NCBI RefSeq assembly: GCF_003058265.1
Contig: NZ_QBUK01000001.1
Coordinates: 434,001-498,000, forward strand
Length of the DNA stretch: 64,000 bases
Direction of reading: 5' to 3'
Origin: Flagellimonas amoyensis
GTDB lineage: Bacteria; Bacteroidota; Bacteroidia; Flavobacteriales; Flavobacteriaceae
The notes beneath the pieces were generated by a model that was not told the DNA's origin, ran no database searches, and worked only from the letters and a program-made list of their open reading frames with translations. The position numbers and the translations under genes are program-made. Below are positions 26,317 to 35,390 of this stretch, piece by piece. Within the stretch, counting starts at the first letter, position 1; every line of letters begins with the position of its first letter.

Positions 26317-27345
26317 CTATTTGATCAAAATACTTTTATAGCGTTCCAAGTTTTTAAGGGCAATCCCTGTACCACGTACCACAGCTCTCAAAGGATCTTC
26401 CGCTATGTACACGGGAAGGTCGGTCTTTTGTGAAAGCCTTCTGTCCAATCCACGGAGCATTGATCCACCTCCGGCCAAATAAATGCCCGTGTTATAGATG
26501 TCCGCTGCCAGTTCGGGGGGTGTTTGGGAAAGGGTCTCCATAACTGCGTCCTCAACCCGTAGGATACTCTTGTCAAGTGCCTTGGCAATCTCACGGTAGG
26601 AGACTTGGACTTGTTTGGGTTTCCCGGTCAAGAGGTCACGCCCTTGAATGGACTTGTCGTCCGGGGGCGATTTCAAATCTTCCGTTGCGGAACCGATCTC
26701 AATTTTTATAGCTTCTGCGGTGCTTTCCCCTACATAAAGGTTGTGCTGGGTTCGCATATAGTAGATGATGTCGTTGGTGAAGACATCCCCTGCAATTTTC
26801 ACTGATTTGTCACAAACGATGCCTCCAAGCGCGATCACGGCAATTTCGGTGGTACCCCCACCGATGTCCACGATCATGTTGCCCTTGGGCTGCATAATGT
26901 CCAGTCCGATACCAATGGCCGCAGCCATAGGTTCGTGGATCAGGTATACTTCTTTTCCGTTCACCCGTTCCGCAGATTCCCGAACGGCCCGCATTTCCAC
27001 TTCCGTGATGCCGGAGGGGATACAGATGACCATGCGCAGTGCCGGCGGAAACCATTTTTTCTTAAGTGCCGGGATGTTTTTGATGAACATGTTGATCATC
27101 TTTTCCGATGCATCGAAGTCGGCGATCACACCGTCCTTCAAAGGTCTGATGGTCTTGATGTTTTCATGGGTCTTGCCCTGCATCATACTGGCTTCGCGTC
27201 CCACCGCGATGATTTTTCCCGATACACGGTCCCTGGCCACGATGGAGGGACTGTCCACAACCACCTTGTCCAAGTGGATGATCAGGGTGTTTGCGGTACC
27301 AAGGTCAATGGCGATTTCCTCGGTCATGAAATCAAAAAATCCCAT
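26317..27345 (-). CDS. mreB: Rod shape-determining protein MreB (bacterial actin)
   Basis: Actin-fold ATPase of 342 residues that forms membrane-bound filaments steering wall synthesis. Phosphate-1 motif IDLGTANTLI (about 13-22), MIVDIGGGTTEIAVIALGGIV and GIYLAGGGSMLRGLD (adenosine motif) are visible. First gene of the mreBCD-mrdA-rodA run, 55 bases after purH. Confidence 0.97.
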   Translation of the reverse strand: MGFFDFMTEEIAIDLGTANTLIIHLDKVVVDSPSIVARDRVSGKIIAVGREASMMQGKTHENIKTIRPLKDGVIADFDASEKMINMFIKNIPALKKKWFPPALRMVICIPSGITEVEMRAVRESAERVNGKEVYLIHEPMAAAIGIGLDIMQPKGNMIVDIGGGTTEIAVIALGGIVCDKSVKIAGDVFTNDIIYYMRTQHNLYVGESTAEAIKIEIGSATEDLKSPPDDKSIQGRDLLTGKPKQVQVSYREIAKALDKSILRVEDAVMETLSQTPPELAADIYNTGIYLAGGGSMLRGLDRRLSQKTDLPVYIAEDPLRAVVRGTGIALKNLERYKSILIK

Positions 27346-27400
27346 AAAAAAAGCGTCTATTTCGGATTAACGGTAAAAATTAACGGCTAATGTACTAAAA

Positions 27401-28930
27401 TTAATGTTTAAAATGCCGTGTCCCGGTCATGACCATGGCCATTCCATTTTCATTGCAATAATCAATGCTCAACTGGTCCTTGATGGAACCTCCGGGCTGG
27501 ATCACGCTTTTGATGCCTGCCTTGTCCGCAATTTCCACACAATCGGGGAACGGGAAAAAGGCATCGCTGGCCATTACGGCACCTTCCAGGTCAAAATTGA
27601 AGGATTGGGCCTTGTGAATGGCTTGGTTCAGTGCGTCCACACGTGAGGTCTGCCCAGTACCACTGGCACACAACTGTTTGTTTTTGGCCAATACGATGGT
27701 GTTGCTCTTGGTGTGTTTGCACAGTTTGGAAGCGAACAAAAGGTCCTCGATTTCGGCAGCCGTCGGTTTTTTGTCCGTTACCGGGGTCAAGTCTTCTTGA
27801 GCATCGGTCTTGGAATCCTTGTCCTGCACCAATACGCCGTTCAAGCAAGTGCGAACTAAAGTTTCGGGCAATTCTATTTCATTCTGGACCAAGATGATCC
27901 TGTTCTTTTTGCCTTGTAAAATTTCCAATGCCTCATCGGAATAGCTCGGAGCGATGACCACCTCGCAGAAAAGGTCGTGGATTTCTTCGGCAGTAGGTTT
28001 GTCGATTTCAACATTGGAGATTAAAATACCGCCAAATGCGGAAACCGGGTCTCCTGCCAACGCATCCGCATACGCCTGTTTGATGGTGCTTCGTGTAGCC
28101 AAACCGCAGGCATTGTTATGTTTGAGGATGGCAAAGGTAGGGTCGTCATTTTTGAATTCACCAATGAGGTTTACGGCAGCGTCCACATCCAAAAGGTTGT
28201 TGTAGGACAGTTCCTTACCGTGCAATTTGGTGAACATGGCCTCAAAATCGCCAAAGAAATACCCTTTTTGGTGCGGGTTTTCCCCATAGCGCAACACTTG
28301 ACCTTTGGTCTCGCTGATTTTTAGCACGGGTGCTGACTGGTCTTTGTTGAAATAGTTGAAGATGGCCGTGTCATAATGCGAGGAAACATTGAAGGCCTTT
28401 GCCGCAAAACGTTTGCGGTTTTCCAAAGTGGTGGTTCCGTTTCCTTCGGAGATCACGTTCAAAAAGTCAGCGTAGTCCTCCATGGAGGAAACGCAAAGTA
28501 CATCCTTGAAGTTTTTGGCGGCTGCCCTGATCAGGGAGATTCCGCCAATATCGATTTTTTCAATGATATCTTGTTCCGAAGCGCCACTGGCTACGGTTTT
28601 TTCAAAGGGATACAGGTCCACGATGACAATATCCAATTGGGGAATGTCAAATTCCTTCATTTGGGCCACATCGCTCTCATTGTCCTGTCTGTTCAATATG
28701 CCTCCAAAGACCTTCGGGTGCAGCGTCTTCACGCGGCCACCCAAAATGGAGGGGTAGCTGGTCACATCCTCAACCGGCACCACATCAATGCCGAGGTCAC
28801 GGATAAATGTTTCGGTTCCCCCCGTGGAATAAAGGGTTACGCCCAAGTCGTTCAGTTTTTTTACGATGGGTTCCAGACCATCTTTGTGGAATACGGAAAT
28901 CAGTGCAGCGGAGGCTTTTTTGGCAGTCAT
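27401..28930 (-). CDS. purH: Bifunctional AICAR transformylase/IMP cyclohydrolase
   Basis: Enzyme of 509 residues for the last two steps of purine synthesis to IMP. The N-terminal MGS-like cyclohydrolase domain (about 1-140) has STGGTETFIRD and LGGRVKTLHPKVFGGIL; the AICARFT domain has LRYGENPHQKGYFFG, KHNNACGLA and a C-terminal QPGGSIKDQ and GTRHFKH. Length matches the family. Confidence 0.97.
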   Translation of the reverse strand: MTAKKASAALISVFHKDGLEPIVKKLNDLGVTLYSTGGTETFIRDLGIDVVPVEDVTSYPSILGGRVKTLHPKVFGGILNRQDNESDVAQMKEFDIPQLDIVIVDLYPFEKTVASGASEQDIIEKIDIGGISLIRAAAKNFKDVLCVSSMEDYADFLNVISEGNGTTTLENRKRFAAKAFNVSSHYDTAIFNYFNKDQSAPVLKISETKGQVLRYGENPHQKGYFFGDFEAMFTKLHGKELSYNNLLDVDAAVNLIGEFKNDDPTFAILKHNNACGLATRSTIKQAYADALAGDPVSAFGGILISNVEIDKPTAEEIHDLFCEVVIAPSYSDEALEILQGKKNRIILVQNEIELPETLVRTCLNGVLVQDKDSKTDAQEDLTPVTDKKPTAAEIEDLLFASKLCKHTKSNTIVLAKNKQLCASGTGQTSRVDALNQAIHKAQSFNFDLEGAVMASDAFFPFPDCVEIADKAGIKSVIQPGGSIKDQLSIDYCNENGMAMVMTGTRHFKH

Positions 28931-28963
28931 CTTCTGTGTCTTACAATCAATTTATTAAGCGCA

Positions 28964-28971
28964 CAAAATTA
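28964..28971 (-). promoter_or_regulatory. Candidate -7 element for purH
   Basis: TAATTTTG on the minus strand fits TAnnTTTG, 33 bases before the purH ATG. No TTG lies at the 21-base spacing seen in the strong promoters of this window. Confidence 0.3.
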
Positions 28972-29022
28972 CCCCTTTTGTCACAAAAAGAAGAGTGGGT
29001 TATCAACAAAATAGTGGAAGTT

Positions 29023-29475
29023 TTACAGAATTTTGGCCACTTCTTGGTTGATGAATTCCAAAAAACGCTCATCGGCCGCTGTAAATGGGTCAGGGGTGTT
29101 GGAATCAATGTCAATTTGCCCCACATTTTCACCGTTCACAAAAAGAGGTACCACAATCTCGGCCTTCACGGTGATGCTACAGGCAATATAATTGTCCTGC
29201 GCTGTGACATCGGGTACCACAAAATTCTGGTTGCTCACCGCTACCTGTCCGCAAATGCCTTTCCCAAAGGGAATAATGGTATGGTCGGTGGGCGCACCGG
29301 CATAGGGACCCAATTTCAGTTCCTGCTTGTCCCCATTTTTGAAATAAAATCCCACCCAATCGTAATAGGGAACATTGCTTTTCAGCAGTTCACAGATTTC
29401 ACCCAAACGGGTGTCCACTGATTTGTCTTCATCTTTTACGATTTCAAGTATTTTGGGCTCCAACGATTTTAGCAT
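29023..29475 (-). CDS. GAF-domain protein, free methionine-(R)-sulfoxide reductase-like
   Basis: Protein of 150 residues that is a single GAF domain close to fRMsr, which reduces free Met-(R)-sulfoxide. The signature runs DWVGFYF, LGPYAGAP, IPFGKGICG, VPDV, YIACS, AEIVVPL and GQIDIDS. Two of the three family cysteines are present, C75 (GKGIC) and C99 (IAC); the first is His65. I chose 29475 as start because a full promoter (29490-29521) lies just upstream, inside the longer open frame that begins at 29574. Activity with only two cysteines is uncertain. Confidence 0.85.
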   Translation of the reverse strand: MLKSLEPKILEIVKDEDKSVDTRLGEICELLKSNVPYYDWVGFYFKNGDKQELKLGPYAGAPTDHTIIPFGKGICGQVAVSNQNFVVPDVTAQDNYIACSITVKAEIVVPLFVNGENVGQIDIDSNTPDPFTAADERFLEFINQEVAKIL

Positions 29476-29489
29476 GAGGAATTTTTTTG

Positions 29490-29521
29490 CAAAGGTATTG
29501 AATAGGGGTTTTGTACGACAA
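29490..29521 (-). promoter_or_regulatory. Promoter of the GAF/fRMsr-like gene
   Basis: On the minus strand TTG (29519-29521), 21 bases, then TACCTTTG (29490-29497), an exact Bacteroidota housekeeping promoter. The expected start of transcription is about 8-10 bases before the chosen ATG at 29475. Confidence 0.7.
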
Positions 29522-29591
29522 AAAAGACGGAACTTACATCTTGAAAAGAGATAAAGTTCTGTTAAGCAAAACAATAAATGTTAATATTTTG

Positions 29592-29599
29592 TAGTTTTG
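29592..29599 (+). promoter_or_regulatory. Candidate -7 element of the copper island
   Basis: TAGTTTTG fits TAnnTTTG but ends only 7 bases before the ATG at 29607, so the mRNA would be almost leaderless. No TTG at -33 is seen, which would fit a promoter needing an activator. Confidence 0.3.
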
Positions 29600-29606
29600 T
29601 ACCGTA

Positions 29607-29999
29607 ATGAAGCAGATTCTACATCAGTTCATATTATCCCTAATGGCCCTTTTGGTCTTGGTTTCCACGGTTTCATGGACGGTGGACAAGCACCTTTGTA
29701 TGGGTCGGGTCATGGACATTTCCTTTTTTGCCCATGCCGATGATTGCGGTATGGACATGGACATGGATATGGAGTCTTCCTGTTGTGATGATGAATCGTT
29801 TACCGTCCAGGGACAGGACGACCTTAAAATGTCCTTTGACAATTTCAGTCTGGACCAACAGCTTTTCTTCGTAAGCTTTGTCCATTCCTATTTTTACCTT
29901 TTTGAAGCGGAAGCGGAAGAAACCAACGCCTTTGTGGACTACGCCCCACCGCCACTGATACGGGACGTTCAGGTACTGCATCAGACTTTTCTTATTTGA
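29607..29999 (+). CDS. HYC_CC_PP family small copper-island protein
   Basis: Protein of 130 residues with an N-terminal hydrophobic segment (8-25), the HxC motif as H29-L-C31, the CC pair at 59-60 and a YAPPP motif near the C-terminus, which together define the HYC_CC_PP family of Bacteroidota. Between them lies an Asp/Met repeat (CGMDMDMDMESSCC) well suited to bind copper or silver. It is the first gene of the efflux island, 87 bases before the RND pump. Probably membrane-linked and periplasmic; molecular role unknown. Confidence 0.82.
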   Translation: MKQILHQFILSLMALLVLVSTVSWTVDKHLCMGRVMDISFFAHADDCGMDMDMDMESSCCDDESFTVQGQDDLKMSFDNFSLDQQLFFVSFVHSYFYLFEAEAEETNAFVDYAPPPLIRDVQVLHQTFLI

Positions 30000-30086
30000 T
30001 TTAACATAGGTCTTTTTAACCCGATCCAATATGGTCGGGCAGGCTCGTTTGTGCAAGTTTTTGCCTTGGACTAATGCTTAAATCAA

Positions 30087-33000
30087 ATGGTTATGCTGAA
30101 CAAAAGCATCAAATTTTTAATAGAAAATAAATTAGTGGCCATTTTGCTGCTGGTCCTTTTTATGGGCTGGGGCATTGTGAACGCACCTTTTGACTGGGAC
30201 ACGGGGTTCTTGCCCAAGGACCCGGTTGCCGTGGATGCCATTCCTGATATTGGGGAGAACCAACAGATCGTATTCACCAAGTGGCCCGGCAGGTCACCAC
30301 AGGACATCGAAGACCAGATTACCTACCCTTTGACCTCTTCCTTGTTGGGGATTCCCGGAGTGAAGACCATCAGGAGCTCTTCAGCCTTCGGGATTTCCAG
30401 TATCTATATCATTTTTGAAGAGGAAGTGGAATTCTATTGGAGTAGGAGCCGTATCCTGGAAAAACTGAACTCCTTACCGGACAACCTTCTTCCCGAGGGA
30501 GTGAGCCCAGCACTGGGACCGGATGCCACGGCATTGGGTCAGATCTATTGGTACACGCTGGAAGGAAGGGACAAGGAAGGCAATGTGACCGGGGGATGGG
30601 ACCTGCAAGAACTGCGAAGTGTGCAGGATTACTATGTAAAATATGCGCTGTCTTCGGCCAGCGGGGTATCGGAAGTGGCTTCCATTGGGGGATTTGTACA
30701 GGAATACCAAGTGGATGTGGACCCTGAGCTGTTGAAGCAGTACAACATCGGCCTAGATCAAATTGCCAAGGCCGTAAAGCAGAGCAATCGTGATATTGGT
30801 GCCCAGACCTTGGAAATCAACAAGGCAGAATACCTGGTCCGCGGGTTGGGTTATATCAAATCTTTGGAAGACCTCAAAAATGCAGTGGTCTCATCCACGG
30901 ATTATACCGCCATACGCCTTAAGGATGTGGCCCATGTATCCCTTGGTCCTGCCGAACGAAGGGGTATATTGGACAAGGAAGGGGCCGAAGTGGTGGGCGG
31001 GGTCGTTGTGGCTCGGTATGGGGCCAATCCATTGGAGGTCATCAACAATGTAAAGGAAAAGATCAAGGAACTGAGCGCTGGACTTCCCTCTAAAGAGTTG
31101 AAGGATGGCACCACCTCCCAATTGACCATTGTTCCCTTTTACGACCGCACCGAACTGATACAGGAAACCCTAGGTACGCTCAATGAAGCACTGACCTTGG
31201 AAATATGGATCACCATTTTGGTCATCGTGGTGATGGTGTTCAATTTGAGGGCCTCCATTTTGATTTCAGGGCTGCTCCCGATTGCCGTGCTCATGGTGTT
31301 CATTTCCATGAAAATCTTCGGTGTGGATGCCAATATCGTGGCCCTTTCCGGTATTGCCATTGCCATTGGCACCATGGTGGATGTAGGGGTGATCCTGTCG
31401 GAGAACATCATTCGGCACATGGACGAGAACACGGAAGACCTCCCCATAAACACAGTGGTCTATAATGCGACCTCGGAAGTATCGGGAGCCATTTTAACGG
31501 CCGTTTTGACCACCATCATCAGTTTTATTCCTGTCTTCACCATGGTAGGGGCCGAAGGAAAGCTCTTCACCCCATTGGCATTTACCAAGACCATGGCGTT
31601 GACGGCTTCCATTATTGTGGCCCTGTTCCTGATTCCACCCTTTGCGGCTATCATCTTCAAAAAGAAAAGCCAAAGCCCATTGCTGAAATATATAGGGAAT
31701 GGTGCCCTGATCGTCTCGGGCTTGGTAGCCATTGTGTTTGGACAATGGTTGGGCTTGGTTTTGATTGCCTTTGGCGTTTCCGGTATTTTGAAGCTGAAGG
31801 AGTTCATTGATGACAAACAAGCCAGTTTGATCAATGTGGCCCTTTGTGTCATTGCCATCATATTCCTATTGGCCGCCTATTGGAGACCATTGGGGTTTGA
31901 TCGAAGCATCCTGGTCAATTTGATTTTCGTAGGGCTCATCTGCGGGGTTTTGCTGGGAAGTTTTTACCTCTTCAGAAAATATTATAGCAAAATATTGACC
32001 TGGGCACTGGAGAACAAGTTGCTCTTCCTTTCCATTCCTACCGTGATTGTGCTGTTTGGATTTTTGATATTGCGCAATACAGGAAAAGAATTCATGCCTT
32101 CCTTGAACGAGGGGTCATTTCTGTTGATGCCAACCTCGTTGCCACATGCAGGTGTGGAAGAAAACAAGCGCGTTTTGCAGCAATTGGATATGGCCGTGGC
32201 AACGATTCCCGAAGTGGAAACCGTTGTGGGAAAAGCGGGAAGGACCGAGTCTGCCTTGGACCCTGCACCCCTGTCCATGTACGAGAACATTATCCAATAC
32301 CGTTCCGAGTATGAAAAAAATGCATCCGGGAGTCCACAACGATACAAGGTGAACAAGGACGGTTACTTTGTCTTGAAAAATGAAAAAGTGGCCTTCAACC
32401 CGAACAATCCCGTACAGAACGAACAGGATTATGCAGAAAGTCATGTGAGCGATCCTTTAAGTATAGACCGAGCGCTTTTGGTACCTGACACGGATGGGGA
32501 ATATTTCAGGAACTGGCGTCCAGAGATACAAAGCCCCGATGATATCTGGAACGAAATTGTGAAAGCCACCCAACTCCCAGGAATCACATCGGCACCCAAA
32601 TTGCAGCCCATAGAGACCCGCTTGGTGATGCTGCAGACCGGGATGAGGGCTCCCATGGGCATCAAGGTGAAAGGTCAGGATCTGAAGGAAATCGAAAAGT
32701 TCGGGCTCCAACTGGAGAACATCATCAAAGAGGCGGACGGTGTGAAGGACCAAGCTGTTTTTGCCGATCGTATCGTGGGGAAACCTTATTTGTTGATCGA
32801 TATTGATCGTGAAAAATTGGTCCGGTACGGCATTGTCATTGAAGATGTACAACAGGTATTGGAAGTGGCCATTGGAGGCATGGCCCTGACCCAGACCGTG
32901 GAAGGGCGTGAGCGCTATGCCGTTCGGGTACGATATCCGAGGGAACTTAGGGCCAACCCTACCGAATTGGGCAATATTTACGTTCCTGTGGAAAAAGGAA

Positions 33001-33830
33001 ACCCTGTCCCCTTGAACGAATTGGCCACGATTCGATACGAACAGGGACCACAGATGATAAAGAGCGAGGACACCTTTTTGGTGGGCTATGTGCTATTTGA
33101 TAAAATGGACGGCTTTGCCGAAGTGGACGTAGTGGAAAATGCCCAAGACAAGATTTTGGAAAAAATCGAGAACGGGGAACTTGTGGTCCCAAAGGGAATC
33201 AGCTATCAGTTCACGGGGACCTACGAGAACCAACTTAGGGCAGAAAAAACCCTCTCCGTAGTGGTGCCCTTGGCCTTGTTGATCATCTTTCTGATCCTCT
33301 ACTTTCAATTTAGATCTGTGGTCACCTCGCTCATGGTGTTTTCGGGAATTGCCGTTGCCTTTGCGGGAGGTTTTCTCATGATCTGGCTCTACGGACAGGA
33401 TTGGTTCCTGAACTTCAATTTTTTTGGGGAAAACCTAAGGGACCTTTTTCAAATGCACACCATTAACCTGAGTGTGGCGGTGTGGGTCGGGTTCATAGCC
33501 CTTTTTGGCATCGCTACGGATGATGGGGTGGTCATGGCCACTTACCTCACGCAGACCTTTGATAGGAATGCCCCTAGTACATTGGAAGACATCAGGAGTT
33601 CGGTATTGGAGGCAGGTGAAAAACGTATCAGGCCCTGCTTGATGACCACCGCCACCACCATTTTGGCCCTGCTTCCCGTACTCACCAGCACGGGAAGGGG
33701 AAGTGACATCATGATCCCCATGGCCATACCCAGTTTTGGGGGCATGTTGATTGCCCTGATTACCCTGTTCGTGGTACCCGTACTCTATAGCTGGAAAAGT
33801 GAATTGCAACTTAAACTGCAGAACCGATGA
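30087..33830 (+). CDS. CusA/CzcA family heavy-metal RND efflux pump (enlarged)
   Basis: Proton-driven inner-membrane pump of 1247 residues that pushes metal through adaptor and outer channel. HME-RND motifs: VDAIPDIGENQQIVFTKWPG near 49-68, GTMVDVGVILSENIIRH in helix 4, GIATDDGVVMATYL in helix 10. Met residues in APLSMYENII and RLVMLQTGM fall where Cu(I)/Ag(I) CusA keeps its substrate methionines. It is about 200 residues longer than E. coli CusA: an extra three-helix hydrophobic stretch (about 540-630) and an added hydrophilic loop (about 735-815). An alternative start at 30093 is possible. Overlaps the TolC gene by 4 bases. Confidence 0.93.
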   Translation: MVMLNKSIKFLIENKLVAILLLVLFMGWGIVNAPFDWDTGFLPKDPVAVDAIPDIGENQQIVFTKWPGRSPQDIEDQITYPLTSSLLGIPGVKTIRSSSAFGISSIYIIFEEEVEFYWSRSRILEKLNSLPDNLLPEGVSPALGPDATALGQIYWYTLEGRDKEGNVTGGWDLQELRSVQDYYVKYALSSASGVSEVASIGGFVQEYQVDVDPELLKQYNIGLDQIAKAVKQSNRDIGAQTLEINKAEYLVRGLGYIKSLEDLKNAVVSSTDYTAIRLKDVAHVSLGPAERRGILDKEGAEVVGGVVVARYGANPLEVINNVKEKIKELSAGLPSKELKDGTTSQLTIVPFYDRTELIQETLGTLNEALTLEIWITILVIVVMVFNLRASILISGLLPIAVLMVFISMKIFGVDANIVALSGIAIAIGTMVDVGVILSENIIRHMDENTEDLPINTVVYNATSEVSGAILTAVLTTIISFIPVFTMVGAEGKLFTPLAFTKTMALTASIIVALFLIPPFAAIIFKKKSQSPLLKYIGNGALIVSGLVAIVFGQWLGLVLIAFGVSGILKLKEFIDDKQASLINVALCVIAIIFLLAAYWRPLGFDRSILVNLIFVGLICGVLLGSFYLFRKYYSKILTWALENKLLFLSIPTVIVLFGFLILRNTGKEFMPSLNEGSFLLMPTSLPHAGVEENKRVLQQLDMAVATIPEVETVVGKAGRTESALDPAPLSMYENIIQYRSEYEKNASGSPQRYKVNKDGYFVLKNEKVAFNPNNPVQNEQDYAESHVSDPLSIDRALLVPDTDGEYFRNWRPEIQSPDDIWNEIVKATQLPGITSAPKLQPIETRLVMLQTGMRAPMGIKVKGQDLKEIEKFGLQLENIIKEADGVKDQAVFADRIVGKPYLLIDIDREKLVRYGIVIEDVQQVLEVAIGGMALTQTVEGRERYAVRVRYPRELRANPTELGNIYVPVEKGNPVPLNELATIRYEQGPQMIKSEDTFLVGYVLFDKMDGFAEVDVVENAQDKILEKIENGELVVPKGISYQFTGTYENQLRAEKTLSVVVPLALLIIFLILYFQFRSVVTSLMVFSGIAVAFAGGFLMIWLYGQDWFLNFNFFGENLRDLFQMHTINLSVAVWVGFIALFGIATDDGVVMATYLTQTFDRNAPSTLEDIRSSVLEAGEKRIRPCLMTTATTILALLPVLTSTGRGSDIMIPMAIPSFGGMLIALITLFVVPVLYSWKSELQLKLQNR

Positions 33831-35047
33831 AAAAGACACTCTCATTGCTATTGTTTTTCAGTGTGGCCCTAGGGACATACGCACAGACTTTGGAAGCCTA
33901 CCTCAAAGAGGCCGAACTCAATAGTCCGGTGATCCAAGCTTTGGAGCTGAGGTACACTATCGCCAAGGAAAAAGTCATCGAGGTGAACACTTTGCCCAAC
34001 ACCACCATTGGCGCAGGATATTTTGTAAACGAGCCGGAGACGCGGACGGGTCCGCAACGGGCCAAGCTGTCGGTAACACAAATGCTGCCTTGGTTCGGGA
34101 CCATTACGGCCCGGGAGAACTATGCAAGTTCCATGGCCGAGGCGGAGTATGTGGAAATAGCCATCGCAAAGCGAAAATTGATCTTATCGGTGGCCCAATC
34201 CTACTATACGCTATATGCAAACAGGGCCAAGCAGGATGTGCTGGACAAGAATGTTCAACTGTTGGACACCTATGAAAAATTGGCCCTGACGTCGGTGGAA
34301 GTAGGCAAGGCCTCGGCGGTGGATGTACTCAAACTCCAGATCAGACAGAACGAGCTACAACAGCAAAAAGAAATCCTGCAACAGCAATATATGGCCGAAC
34401 AGGCAGTGTTCAACAATCTCCTGAACCGTGAAGAAAGTATATCGGTAGAAGTAGCAGGGGAAATGGATATTCCGGTCGAGGATCCCATTGCCCAAAAAGA
34501 AACATTGACCCTGAACCCGGAATTGTTGAAGTATGACCAATTGTACGAATCCGTGGTGCAATCCGAACTGCTCAACCAAAAGGAAAATGCACCAAGTCTA
34601 GGCTTCGGGTTGGATTATATTACGGTTTCTGAGCGACCGGATATGGATTTCAGTGACAATGGGAAGGATATCCTGATGCCCATGGTCTCCCTTTCCATTC
34701 CCGTTTTCAGCAATAGGGCCAAGTCGGTCACGAAGCAGAACCAATTGCGCCAAAAGGAAATCGAACTTCAAAAAACGGAACGGTTGAATGTATTGGAAAA
34801 TGCCTTTGCCAAAGCGGTCTCGCAACGGAACGAAGCACGAATTGCCCATGCTACACAAAGCAAGAACCTGCAACAGGCCAAGGACGCCGAAGAGATCCTG
34901 ATCAAGAGTTATGAAACGGGCACCATTGATTTCAATGATGTGCTGGACATCCAGGAACTGCAATTGAAATTTCAGACGAACCAAATACAATCCATACAGT
35001 TGTACTATGTACAATCTGCCATTATCAATTATTTAATTAACAAGTAA
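33827..35047 (+). CDS. TolC/CusC family outer-membrane efflux channel
   Basis: Outer-membrane factor of 406 residues with a signal peptide (cleavage near TYAQ, residue 20) and two long helical OEP repeats rich in Gln and Glu (LKLQIRQNELQQQKEILQQQ). It completes a tripartite pump with the RND protein before it and the adaptor at 38556. The ATG overlaps the RND stop (ATGA), so production is coupled. Confidence 0.92.
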   Translation: MKKTLSLLLFFSVALGTYAQTLEAYLKEAELNSPVIQALELRYTIAKEKVIEVNTLPNTTIGAGYFVNEPETRTGPQRAKLSVTQMLPWFGTITARENYASSMAEAEYVEIAIAKRKLILSVAQSYYTLYANRAKQDVLDKNVQLLDTYEKLALTSVEVGKASAVDVLKLQIRQNELQQQKEILQQQYMAEQAVFNNLLNREESISVEVAGEMDIPVEDPIAQKETLTLNPELLKYDQLYESVVQSELLNQKENAPSLGFGLDYITVSERPDMDFSDNGKDILMPMVSLSIPVFSNRAKSVTKQNQLRQKEIELQKTERLNVLENAFAKAVSQRNEARIAHATQSKNLQQAKDAEEILIKSYETGTIDFNDVLDIQELQLKFQTNQIQSIQLYYVQSAIINYLINK

Positions 35048-35057
35048 ATTTAAAACC

Positions 35058-35360
35058 ATGAGAACAATCATTGGAATTACGCTCGTATCGGCTTTGGTAC
35101 TTACGGTATCCTGCAAAGGAAAAACAGAGGAAGCCAAGGAAACCCCTGCCGAGGCAACCATGGAGCACGAGGGCCATGATATGGAACACGAAGGGCACGA
35201 CATGGACCATAAGGAAATGGATGCCAAGCAAGGAAAAGAGTACACATCAACGTATGTCTGCCCCATGCACTGTGAAGGAAGTGGTGGCGAAACAGAAGGG
35301 AAATGCCCGGTATGTGGTATGACCTATGTGTTGAACGAAGACAAGTCAAACAACGACTAA
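35058..35360 (+). CDS. Lipoprotein with His/Met repeat and heavy-metal-binding domain
   Basis: Small lipoprotein of 100 residues. Lipobox VLTVSC (Cys19), then a His/Met/Asp/Glu repeat (35-54, MEHEGHDMEHEGHDMDHK) and a heavy-metal-binding domain with CPMHCEG (68-74) and CPVCGM (83-88). It should hold Cu(I)/Ag(I) in the periplasm, perhaps handing it to the pump. Ten bases after the TolC gene. Confidence 0.88.
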   Translation: MRTIIGITLVSALVLTVSCKGKTEEAKETPAEATMEHEGHDMEHEGHDMDHKEMDAKQGKEYTSTYVCPMHCEGSGGETEGKCPVCGMTYVLNEDKSNND

Positions 35361-35390
35361 CAAACTCCTTTAACTCCAAAATCATCCAAA

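Noticed and set aside
30000..30086. Hairpin (CCCGATCCA...TGGTCGGG) before the RND gene as a terminator or riboswitch
   Set aside because: The stem has a bulge, no T run follows, and it is too short for a riboswitch; kept only as a note.
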